Shown here piece by piece: positions 54,601-63,699 of a stretch of DNA of 64,000 nt. Made by a program: the position numbers and the translations under genes. A model generated the notes under the pieces. That model made no database searches, was not told the origin of the DNA, and saw only the letters and a program-made list of their open reading frames with translations. Each line of letters starts with the position of its first letter. Position 1 is the stretch's first letter. Origin of the DNA: Taxillus chinensis (Eukaryota; Streptophyta; Magnoliopsida; Santalales; Loranthaceae); assembly GCA_023512835.1 (NCBI GenBank), contig CM042085.1:5519562-5583561 (forward strand), given 5' to 3'.

Positions 54601-56586
54601 ACTCTCCACTGTTTGAGTATTCAATTACATGACCTCCTAAATTTGATCCCAAACATGCCATTCATCACCAAGTGCCAATAATCCCGCCTTATTGTCCCTC
54701 ATCTAGAACCTAGTGATGATTTGCTACTACCTAACGTACCTTCTCGGGCAGCTGTTGTAATTCATCTTGCAACTCATTTGTATTCTTTTTCTTGCTTTCC
54801 CCCTTGTGCTAGTCTCCATCATCCACTAGTGCAAAGCGATGGACGTCCTCTTTGCAATGTTTTTTTTTAATCATTTGCGCTTCACATTGTTTAATTTTTT
54901 TAGGAGGCAAAGTAGTTCATGTTCTTTTTCTGTTTCTCAATTTAAATTCTATTGTCATGTTATCAAAATTTGTAACCATCTTATCAATATTCTCCAACCA
55001 AGTGTGGACGAACATGATGTCTACTCCCACAAGTGATAATACATGCAAATCAGTAACAATCCTGACTTTTTGTTTTTGCATGTTTATATTCACATGCGAA
55101 TCACTTTATCACACTTTGAGTTTTTATCCATTACCATTAGCTATCCTTCCCATAAAACTGTTCTATGACAATCCTTCACAGTCTAATCCTCCTTACAATA
55201 TTTGCATTGTTGAAATTGTCAGAATCAGAATTTACTAGTATTGAAACCTCAGACTTACCAACCCAGTCTCATAGTGGATGGTTTGAAACTCCAGACATGA
55301 CATTTAAAGATAACTCAGCCTCACAATGATATTCTTCTAATTTAGCCCTTCTCAACTCTCCCTCATCATTGTTGGCTTTCCAATTACCCATGCCATCATT
55401 ATCTAAATTAGTTGAGTCAATGATCATAAATACTTTATCAGTTCGACACTGGTAGTTTTTGTTCCATTTCTTTCTGCATTTAAAACACAAACCCCTTTTG
55501 ATTCTCTCATGAACTTCTTCCTTTGTAAGTTTTTTTTTACTTCCTTCCCTTCTTTCTTGGATCCATCCTCTATGGACCCCTTTGCTTTTATAGTCTTTAG
55601 ATTTTGTTTTGAAATTATTATGGCCCAAACCTTCGGCTTCTTTTCATTGTAGTAACTATTTGGACATTTGGTCAACACTCATGTGTTGACCACAGGAGCT
55701 TCGACCAGCTGGGAGCTTCGGCCAGCTGTGTGTTGTCCACTGTGTGCTTTGGCCTCCTGTTGCTTCGAGCATGGTATTGTTTCAGCAAATTGCTCTTTGG
55801 TTTTAGGAGGCATCATTTCACCTAGACTGGCTATAATTTCTAATTCTGACTGTGCATGCTCGTTTGAAGGAAAAGTTTAAGCAGGGTTATGAATATTATA
55901 GGTAGTCGAAAAGAAAAGAACCGTCCCTGTCATTTTTTTTTCTTCTGTTATCAAGCATTTTCGTTGATTGATATTTTGGGAGCAAATACTTGTGAAGACG
56001 AGTTGGCCCGTCCCATTATTTCATGCTTACTAGGATTGTATGTATTTTTAGAGATTGTTAAATAGAATAGGGTGGTCAGTAGGGTGTCGGGATAAATAAA
56101 AAATTGGTCAAGCCAGTGTACAATCGGTTAAATCAGCTTTTTTTTTTAAAGTTAAATCTTTCGAATTGATTTAAAAGCTGGTCAAAGTTGTTAATTTGGT
56201 TTTGGATTTTATTAAATACCGGTCAAACTGACTCCAAAAAAATGAAGTAGAAGAAGATCATGAAGAATCTTCTAAAGCTTAATTTTGAAGATGATTTCCA
56301 TGTGAATTCTATGGATGAAGATTTAGGCTCGATGCTATGATTGATCATTGATTTGATGTCCTAGTTTCATATACATTGCATTTGCATGTTTATGTTTACT
56401 TTTGTTAGATTTGTTTTTTAGTATTATAAATTTTATTTAAATTAGTTGATGGTTTCTATGGAATTTAGACTTATTATTCAATGTGTGCCTTGTGAGATTT
56501 TAGTTAAAGTGGGCTTGGCCCATTAGTTTATTAGGTTAAGAGTGTTTTTGGAGTAAGTTCTCTCTCTCTCTCTCTCTCCATCTGTC

Positions 56587-56618
<32 letters not shown>

Positions 56619-58083
56619 CCCTTTATATCATAAAAATATATATTGTTTTCCTCTCTTTTGTTACCTGCTACCAGGGCCTAGGGTTCAAGCCTAGGGATTT
56701 TCAACAAGAGTTGTCTGCCTCTACCATCAGTGGATTTGTTCCTTTATTTCTTTTTTGTGATCTGCCCCTTGCTCCAAAAAAAGAAAAACTAAAATCTCAG
56801 ATTCTTGTCTCCCTCCCCCACTAGTTGCCGGGACGTACAGATAATGAGATAAAGAACTACTGGAATACACGAATAAAGAGGCGACAGCGTGCTGGATTAC
56901 CAGTATATCCTCCTGACATGCGTTTGCAAGAATTGAATGAGAATCAGCAAGGTCAGAACATGAGTGCAACCGCGGAAAATTATCTCCAGATTCCTGATGT
57001 GAAATTCAAAAACTTGGATCTTAGTCCTAGTTTCTTATCTTATTCGCATGCCCTCCTTGATGTTCCTGGTAGCAGAATTGCGCAAGGTTTGGGTTTATCT
57101 CCCAGTTGCAATCACAACTTCATGTTTCCTACATTGCATCCTCCCAAGCGCCTTCGAGAATCAGAGGGTACACTCCCTCGTATAAATGGCACTGTGAACA
57201 ATGTTCTCTCTCCATTCCATGAATATGAGGATAGTGCCTGTGACAAGCTTTCTCCATCTTTTGAGTTATGGTCATCATGTGATTATGATCTGAGCAACAG
57301 CCATTTCTTGTCCTTGAAAGCATTTTCAGGCAGCCATGCCACTTTAAATGGCAATTCTTCTTCTTCTGAGCCCACATTAGAGGCAAGGAAGATGGAGCTC
57401 CCTTCACTCCAATGCATGGAATCTTATCGAGCTGGTTGGGATTCACCTTCCCCACTGAACTCGCTTGATTCTGTTGATGCCACAGTCCAGTTTCCTTCAG
57501 CTGGAGAATCAAGTTCAGATAGCCATTCTCCACAGAACAATGGGCTGTTGGAAGCTATCTTATACCAGTCACGAGCTTTGCAGAATGCAAATGATGATTC
57601 ATGCCCGTGGACTTCAGCTATCTCTCCTGTTCCCAGTGAAGCCGTGGATGGTTCATCACTGGATATTTGTGCATCAAAATGGGAAGCACCTGGCGACCCC
57701 ATCTCTCCTTTGTGTCATTCTGCTGCATCAGTGTTCAGTGAGCCGACTCCAATTAGTGGAAGCTCGAAGGAGGAAACACAGTTACACGACACCATACTGG
57801 GTGAGTTTTTTTTTTTTTTTAACAGATACAGAACTTCAACTTAAAGAGGATATATTATTAATTTCTATATGCTATCAATGCAGGTGGCAAATTCATACAA
57901 GAAGCAGATGGTTTGGTTTTTGCAGGAAATGGCCCTAGGAAGGAAGCTGCAGATTCAATAGATTTCTCCAGGCCTGATGCTTTACTTGCCCAGGACTGGT
58001 TCGGGCTTGGTTTCAGTCACGGCAAGGACCAATCTGCTCTAAATGACGCCATAAATATCCTTGGTAACAGTTCTAGAATATAG
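51673..58083 (+). CDS. GAMYB: GAMYB-like R2R3-MYB transcription factor (MYB33/65 type)
   Basis: Nuclear activator acting in gibberellin responses, anther/tapetum and seed aleurone programmes and controlled by miR159 in other plants. Exons: 51673-52035, 56825-57800 and 57884-58083 (512 aa). Seen: N-terminus [14 protein letters not shown] typical of woody-plant GAMYBs; R2 repeat [17 protein letters not shown] to [12 protein letters not shown]3 repeat [17 protein letters not shown] to [16 protein letters not shown] box [17 protein letters not shown]; the conserved block [12 protein letters not shown], whose codons carry the miR159 site; and [15 protein letters not shown] and [12 protein letters not shown] near the C-terminus. 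Intron 1 (4.8 kb) splits R3 at [14 protein letters not shown] and holds a Ty3/gypsy relic. The C-terminus stops at [14 protein letters not shown], shorter than usual GAMYBs, which continue to NMPxVCQMSEL. An in-frame N-terminal extension from 51515 is possible by splicing. Confidence 0.93.
53210..53400 (-). repeat. Possible LTR remnant, left flank of the gypsy relic
   Basis: It contains several copies of a GAGCTTCGGCCAGCTGGG-like unit followed by TTTGGCCTCCTGTTACTTCGAGCATG. It matches the right flank at about 55670-55790 in the same orientation, as expected for the two LTRs of one element. Confidence 0.5.
53500..55640 (-). mobile_element. Ty3/gypsy retrotransposon relic lacking most of pol
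   Basis: On the minus strand, in element order: a gag zinc-knuckle region ([18 protein letters not shown], about 55500-55440); a gap where protease and reverse transcriptase are not recognisable; then integrase. The integrase shows the H-H-C-C zinc region ([19 protein letters not shown] to CDICQNVKY), the core start [20 protein letters not shown] (about 54290-54230), [11 protein letters not shown] (about 54120-54080) and a C-terminal stretch [18 protein letters not shown] (about 53710-53660). Stops and frameshifts are numerous. It lies in GAMYB intron 1, antisense to the gene. Confidence 0.85.
55670..55790 (-). repeat. Possible LTR remnant, right flank of the gypsy relic
   Basis: GGAGCTTCGGCCAGCTG units followed by TTTGGCCTCCTGTTGCTTCG and AGCATGGTATTGT, the direct partner of 53210-53400. 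Confidence 0.5.
56560..56612. repeat. (TC)n and (AT)n microsatellites in GAMYB intron 1
   Basis: A TC run at about 56560-56579 and an AT run at about 56587-56611, roughly 215 bases before the R3 acceptor site. Confidence 0.9.
57393..57413 (+). promoter_or_regulatory. miR159 target site in GAMYB coding sequence
   Basis: A 21-nt stretch starting TGGAGCTCCCTTCACTCC. It pairs with the conserved plant miR159 with few mismatches and lies at the same codons (MELPSLQ) as the validated site in MYB33/MYB65 and cereal GAMYB genes. Confidence 0.93.
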
Positions 58084-58344
58084 GCATAACCGTAATATGC
58101 CTGGGTTAATGAGCCTCCAAATGATATTCATTGAAACGTATCTGGAACTGCTGCCGTGTTTGGATATTTCTCTTAAAAGCATATTTGGTGTCCCAGGGGT
58201 TCCATTCTATTCCATAAACAAAGCACTAGGGTACAATTGTGAGCTCATCCTGCATGTCGCTGTTTGGTTATGCGCTGGTGGAGTGGATATCAAGGGATGG
58301 GTGCACAGTCAAACTTTTCTTAGAAATGCAGAATTGGTTCTTGA

Positions 58345-58804
58345 TTTCATTTGAGACATTGCAATTTGCGATGGACTAGTTATTCAAGCTAATGCAATTT
58401 GTGAATCAGTCGTGTGTAAAAATGCATTGCCAGATGGACATTTATTAGCTTGTTTTTAGCTTTTGTTTGTTTATTTATTTATTATTATTATTATTACTAC
58501 TAGAACTAGCTATAACTATTATTACTTACTAGAACTCAAGCTAAAAGCTTTTATGATTGCCGCTAGACGGTTGAAACATATATATATAGGAGCATGGATG
58601 GAATCTAATCAAATTATTTTGTTGATGGAATGAATGGTGTTAAATTATTATTAGGTTCTTAAATTAAGTGATTATTGTCAGACGCATCGGAATTTTGCAT
58701 TGATTGCTAATGAGAACACGAGTATGGTTGAACTATCTATAACTATTATTACTTAATAGAAGTCAAACTAAAAGCTTTTATGATTGCCGCTAGACGGTTG
58801 AAAC

Positions 58805-58860
<56 letters not shown>

Positions 58861-58870
58861 GTTATTCAGA
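58345..58870 (+). repeat. Segmental duplicate copy R
   Basis: It begins near CATTTGAGACATTGCAATTT and runs through GGATGGAATCTAATCAAATT and GCTTTTATGATTGCCGC to an AT repeat. It matches 60664-61100 over most of its length at high identity. It holds two copies (58506-58580 and 58732-58808) of a roughly 75-bp subrepeat; R' has one (61008-61077). It lies just past the GAMYB stop. Confidence 0.85.
58807..58857. repeat. (AT)n microsatellite
   Basis: About 25 AT dinucleotides at the end of repeat copy R. Confidence 0.95.
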
Positions 58871-59208
58871 AGCTCAAATTTGAACATTGGTAGAACAGCA
58901 CACGACTAAACAGGATACGAATATGAACATTCCATCTTTGTTATTTCTGTTACTGCTTAATGAAGCAACATGAACAACTGAAAATTCACATCTTCACGTC
59001 ACGTCAATCACATGACATGGCCAAATGAAAAGACAACAACGAAAACAAGTACACAAGAAATCTCATATTTTCTGGCAGAATCGATATACAACGTGTCCTA
59101 GTAAAGAATCGAGGGAGGGAGAGAGAGATTGGCGCAGGCGAATGAATGAATCTCAGTGTAACATCTAATCTAATGAGTCTTCACATCTTCCTCGATCGAT
59201 CGTCTTAA

Positions 59209-59838
59209 TCAAATAACAGCAGGTAGCTCGTTGAGATCGAAAGGAAGAGCTTTGAGCGAGGACGAGCAGTGTTGCGTGCGCCGCCTGCAGTGACTGTGAG
59301 CGTGGTGAGCCCCCGGTCCCGCCAGCGATTGCGAGCTCGCGAGCGCCATGTTACACACCTCCCACAAGCACCGCTTCTTCAGCGCCCGTGGCGCCTCCGC
59401 CCCCTTGTGCTCCTTCAACAGCGGTCCGTCCCCCCCGAGGACCCGATCGATGCGCGACTGCAGGCGGTCTTCAACTGTCGTCGGACCATTCGCCGAGGCG
59501 ATGGAGACGGCATTGGAAGACTTGGGGGAAAAAGGCAGCCCGCGTCTGCGATTGTTGTTATCAGCGGCAGCACCAGAAGTCAGCATGAGGAGACCTCCCG
59601 CGGCTTCCATTTCATCGTCGTTGTCGTTGTCGTTGTCGTCAGAACCAGAAACGGCTTCTCCTCTGCCGCCGCCGCCCGAACGCTTCCTTTTCCTGGACCA
59701 TTGAGGCAGCAGCTTCGATTCAGCAGTACGGGTGGACGACGACGACGACGAAGAAGAATAGGACGAAGACGAAGACGGGTTGGGTAGCTTGAAGACCAGA
59801 AGCAGCCTTTTGGGATCAGGTGCAGAGATCGTCGTCAT
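59209..59838 (-). CDS. EAR-motif protein, finger-less paralog of the neighbouring C2H2 zinc finger
   Basis: Single-exon frame of 209 codons. It shares with the gene at 62656-63570 the start DPKRLLLVFKLP (DPKRLKLVLKKP there), the block LLPQWSRKRKR (SLPRWSRKGKR), a GLLML segment, GGDGPLLKEHK (GDGSAAPPLKKHK) and the C-terminal repression motif ALPFDLNELP. The first zinc finger is absent, replaced by a Ser run. The second is degraded: only a CxxxxC-like piece (CLWEVC) and a displaced His cluster (GAHHAHSHC) remain where CxxC and HxxxH should be. It should not bind zinc or DNA in the normal way but keeps an EAR peptide able in principle to recruit TOPLESS-type co-repressors. It may be expressed or a young pseudogene; the open frame over 209 codons argues for some constraint or recent origin. 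Confidence 0.6.
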   Translation of the reverse strand: MTTISAPDPKRLLLVFKLPNPSSSSSYSSSSSSSSTRTAESKLLPQWSRKRKRSGGGGRGEAVSGSDDNDNDNDDEMEAAGGLLMLTSGAAADNNNRRRGLPFSPKSSNAVSIASANGPTTVEDRLQSRIDRVLGGDGPLLKEHKGAEAPRALKKRCLWEVCNMALASSQSLAGPGAHHAHSHCRRRTQHCSSSLKALPFDLNELPAVI

Positions 59839-59904
59839 CGCACACTCGCAGTAATGATCGAGAGAGTAAGTAATTGGGTATATGATCGAGTGCCATAAAT
59901 AAAT

Positions 59905-60096
59905 AAATGAATATATATATATATATATAGCAGCACGAGTTTCCTAATGGTGATCAGGGCGAGTTTCCTATTTTCTTAGGCGGGGCGAGTTTCCTAATGG
60001 CGAGCAGGGCGAGTTTCCTATTTTCGTGTTTGCGGGATGAGTTTGGGAGGGCGCGTGAGCAGACTGCAGAAGGATGAGTTTCCTATTTTCTTAAGC
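59905..60096. repeat. Promoter minisatellite upstream of the finger-less paralog
   Basis: After an (AT)n run (59910-59928) come about three units of 50-60 bp built on GGGCGAGTTTCCTAATGG and CGAGTTTCCTATTTTC (about 59934-60096). They start about 95 bases upstream of the ATG at 59838 and may alter its promoter. Confidence 0.75.
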
Positions 60097-60099
60097 TGC

Positions 60100-60660
60100 C
60101 AAGTTTCCCTTTTATTACACAATTTTCCAGTTTCCTATTTGCATTTTTTTTTTTCAATTGCTCTTTTTTTTTCCTTTTCTACCGTAGGACGATTTCCTTG
60201 TTTTTTTTTTTTTCTTTTTCGCACAAGTATACTTTTTCAAAATAAATAAATAAATAAATAAATAAAATCGCCTCTTACTTTTTTTTATTTAAAGTTTCTG
60301 ATTTATTTCTTATTATCAAAATTATAGTTTGTTATTTTTGCCAACAAGAAAATAATATAATTTTTTTAACAAAAAAATATTATTATTAATTTTGTCTAAA
60401 AATCTAACGCGCCCTTTACTTTTTAACAAATGCCACATATATATTGAATGCAATAATTTCTTTAAAAAATTACGTGTATTTTGAAATCTTAATTTGTCTC
60501 TATTTTACTCTTGAAAATTAATCTGGTCTCCCTTGTTAATTTATTTTACATTTAAACTTCATAATTTTATTTTTTAATTAATGTAATATTTTTATTTAGT
60601 TTTTATTATCAATTCGTGTTGTTGTTTTTAAGTAATTATCATTAGATATTATATTAAGTT
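60100..60660. other. AT-rich spacer inside the zinc-finger cluster
   Basis: Poly(T) tracts and an (AATA)n run at about 60240-60266. No gene seen. Confidence 0.6.
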
Positions 60661-60663
60661 TTA

Positions 60664-61100
60664 AGTCATTTGAGACATTGAAATTTGTGATGGACTTGTT
60701 ATACAAGCCAATGCAATTTGTGAATTAGTACTGGTGTGTAAAAATACATTACCAGAACGGCAATTTGTGAATTAGCGGCTTGTAAAAATACATTATGAGA
60801 ACAGGGTTGGACATTTATTACCTTGTTTTTAGCTTTTATTTATTTATTTATTTATTATTATTATTATTATTATAGGAGGAGGGATGGAATCTAATCAAAT
60901 TATTTTGTTGATAGAATGAATGGTGTAGGTTCTTAAATTAAGTGATAATTGCCAGACGCATCGAAATTTTGCATTGATTGCTAATGAGAACACACGAGTA
61001 TGGTTGAACTAGCTATAACTATTATTACTTATTAGAACTCAAGCTAAAAGCTTTTATGATTGCCGCTAGACGGTTAAAAACTTTGTTTTTAAGAGTTATT
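60664..61100 (+). repeat. Segmental duplicate copy R'
   Basis: Direct partner of 58345-58870: GACATTGAAATTTGTGATGG, GGATGGAATCTAATCAAATT, ATTGCTAATGAGAACAC and GCTTTTATGATTGCCGCTAG appear in the same order. It contains a small internal duplication of the AATTTGTGAATTAG region. Confidence 0.85.
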
Positions 61101-61929
61101 CGGTTAACAGCAGAGAAGTTTAAAATTTAGTTGGAAATTTAAAAAACGGGGAAAATTTGAGTGTTATAAATAAATAAATAAATATATATATATATATAAA
61201 CAACGTGAGTTTCCAAATTTTGTGGGAGCGTGAGTGATATTCTGGAACATTTCTTTGTCGTGACTAATATAATATATGGTTTATTTTATGGTTTTATTTC
61301 CTTTTTTTTTTATGGTTTTTCTTATATATATGAATTTTGTCTTCTGGAGACCATTTCAATTAAGGCTTTGTCTCATATGCCCTTCACCCTTCTCTTTTCC
61401 TAAGACAACCATCTTCATTAGGACAATGGGTCCGGTCCAATCTCAATGTGCTCTAGTATGTCGTCTCCTTTTGGGAGTCTGTGTAATATGCAGATCGAGT
61501 TTCTAATTAGTGAAGTCTTCATTGGTGTATATGGGTGACCTAGAGCTACTGCCATAAATATTATTATTCTTATATTATTGGAAATAAGACAAGGTCATCA
61601 ATGTTATTAATGAAGGGTACAATAAATCCTAATATGAGGAATGAGTCGAGTAGGCAAACAAGAGCAACTGAATAAAAGAAAAAAAATCTCAATTGATGGG
61701 ATGGAACAAACTAAGAAAACCATGATGATAGAAAGTTCAAATTTCTTCAAAAGATACAACTAAAGTAAAGCATAAATATCAAACAAGCAGATATTGAATA
61801 AAGAAGAGGAATATACATACACATTGGGTCACATTATTTTTATATTGTGTTAGGTATGTAATTACCATAAAAAGGTAACTTAAATATTCATATTTGGCGA
61901 ACTACTTACTCTCATTATAATTAAGCTTC

Positions 61930-62480
61930 AATATTTATCTTAAACAAGTTATATTACCTTTTGCAAACACATTGTATTGCTTCAATTCAATGCCTATGGA
62001 GCCTCTGGTGTCTTACGCTTCTTCGACAATGATTCATCACCGCTAAAGACATTATCAATGCATAATCACAAATGTTCTTCGATTATACAATCACTTTTAA
62101 AGACCTAATAGACACACGAAGATATTTGGGAGAAGAAGGTTTCTATATATATGTAATTAACATTAATTAGCAGTAGCACAAGCTAGCCTTAGGAGAGCGA
62201 CCTTGGATGGTTTCCGAGTGATTTAAGATGAAGGTGATGCAGAGATTGCTCTTGTCTTACTTCTAATATGCTTGTCATTTCTATTCCATTGAGGCACTAG
62301 CGATTTCAAGAGATTATCATCAGAGTCAAGTGATTTCATAGGCATGCACGAGGGAATAATATTGAAGATGAGAATAAAGTCCATCTGTGATCAAAGCCTC
62401 CCTCGGTATTATTTAAAGACTAGTGTTTAAGATAGAATTTCATTGGGGTACATATGATGAGTAAGGCAAGTAGCTAGAAT
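61930..62480 (-). pseudogene. Decayed C2H2/EAR zinc-finger paralog
   Basis: On the minus strand, remnants follow the order of the intact gene at 62656-63570: a finger-1 trace near 62465-62440 (GCCTTACTCATCATATG, then CCCC); KSLDSDDNLLKSLVPQWNRN (about 62345-62285), matching ESLDSDLSKSLPRWSRK; a GAAACCATCCAAGGTCGCTC stretch (about 62210) matching the ESVRGLLLLA codons; and GDESLSKKRKTPEAP (about 62040-61995), matching GDGSAAPPLKKHKTVEAS; then a weak finger-2 trace (about 61980-61935). Stops and frameshifts break it, and no EAR end was found. With repeat R' on its left it repeats the arrangement of copy R plus the 59.2-59.8 kb paralog. Confidence 0.7.
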
Positions 62481-62655
62481 GTTTAACTTAATTTGCTCAA
62501 TCTTTAAAATCATCAAAAGAGAAATTTTACATCTTTACATGGATGTTTCATTTCTTTCCCTCAACTAAATGACTAATATGACCTAAAAACAATAAAATAA
62601 GCAATTGCATTATATACTATATAGTGTAGTACCTTATAATACAACCCACATGTAT

Positions 62656-63570
62656 TTAACTTGTGGTACAGCACTGGAAGCCATAATCTTCAAAATTTGG
62701 TATCATATTCAGATCGAAGGGCAACACCTTTGAACTCGTCTCCCCATTTTCCACCGTCTGATGATCATAATCTTCATCCTGGGAGATCATCAACTTGCCT
62801 TGGCCGCAGCAACACGCATCAGAAGCATATGATGTCACAGCAGTGCCATCGTCCTTGATTCCCCATCCCCTAAAGGAGTGCGTGCGTCTGTGAGTCCCCG
62901 GCGACTGCAATCTCGCGAACCTCTTGTTGCAGACCTTGCAGCTGTACTTCAATGGAAGCGGCTCGGCCGCCTCCGCCTTGGACGCCTCCACCGTCTTGTG
63001 CTTCTTCAACGGCGGTGCTGCGCTGCCATCGCCAAGGACGGCGGTGGGAGACTGGGGATCAAAATTAGCAGCTAGCAGGAGGAGACCCCGTACGCTTTCC
63101 AGAACCGGGTCGATCTCTACCACCTCAGAAGTAGCAGGGATTGATGATGAAGTGACCGCTCCTTTGCCTCCGCGCTTGCCTTTCCTGGACCATCGCGGCA
63201 GCGACTTCGAGAGGTCGGAATCGAGCGATTCCGCACCAGACAACGACGAGGAAGACGTATGGTCGTCGTCGAGAGCCGACGAGCCGGTCCTGGGGGAGAG
63301 TAGAGAGGCGTTCGGCGCTGGAGGCACACATCCTCTCCAGGTCCTGTCGGGGTGGCACCGCATGTGGCCAAACAAGGCCTTGTCAGTCGAAAACGACTTG
63401 CCGCAGAGGCTGCATGAATGCCGCGTGGGCTTGCTGGGTGGTTTCTTGAGCACGAGTTTTAACCTTTTGGGATCGGCAGCGGTTTGCTTCATCAACGCCT
63501 CGTACTCCGTCCTCAGCCGAATGCCATTTTTCGCCCCCATCGGCGCCGTCACGGCCGTCTCAAACCCCAT
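62656..63570 (-). CDS. C2H2 zinc-finger protein with C-terminal EAR repression motif
   Basis: Intronless, 304 aa, probable nuclear transcriptional repressor of the plant ZAT-like C2H2 class. Finger 1: C53-x2-C56-x12-H69-x3-H73 (CSLCGKSFSTDKALFGH). Finger 2: C211-x2-C214-x12-H227-x3-H231 (CKVCNKRFARLQSPGTH). Both have altered forms of the plant QALGGH helix (KALFGH and QSPGTH). A Ser-rich linker and a basic RWSRKGKRGGKG (126-137, likely nuclear signal) lie between. Near the end PFDLNMIP (284-291) is a DLNxxP EAR motif that recruits TOPLESS co-repressors. Two degraded relatives lie downstream on the same strand. A 259-codon frame on the opposite strand is a shadow. The exact family member was not identified. 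Confidence 0.88.
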   Translation of the reverse strand: MGFETAVTAPMGAKNGIRLRTEYEALMKQTAADPKRLKLVLKKPPSKPTRHSCSLCGKSFSTDKALFGHMRCHPDRTWRGCVPPAPNASLLSPRTGSSALDDDHTSSSSLSGAESLDSDLSKSLPRWSRKGKRGGKGAVTSSSIPATSEVVEIDPVLESVRGLLLLAANFDPQSPTAVLGDGSAAPPLKKHKTVEASKAEAAEPLPLKYSCKVCNKRFARLQSPGTHRRTHSFRGWGIKDDGTAVTSYASDACCCGQGKLMISQDEDYDHQTVENGETSSKVLPFDLNMIPNFEDYGFQCCTTS

Positions 63571-63699
63571 GGATCGAGAGAGTCAGAGACGACGACGCTA
63601 CTCTAGACAGACACGTACGAGGACGACGATTAAGAAGAAGAAGAATAAGAAGAAGAAATTAGAAAGAAAGGAGCGGGGCGGTTATGTAGAGATAAGCGC

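Noticed and set aside
57801..57844. Read-through end of GAMYB exon 2 ([10 protein letters not shown]...)
   Set aside because: It translates the intron after a good donor; splicing to 57884 restores the conserved C-terminal blocks.
59269..59787. 172-codon + strand frame with Arg-rich sequence
   Set aside because: Antisense of the Ser/Asp-rich paralog; the Arg and Val runs are its complement.
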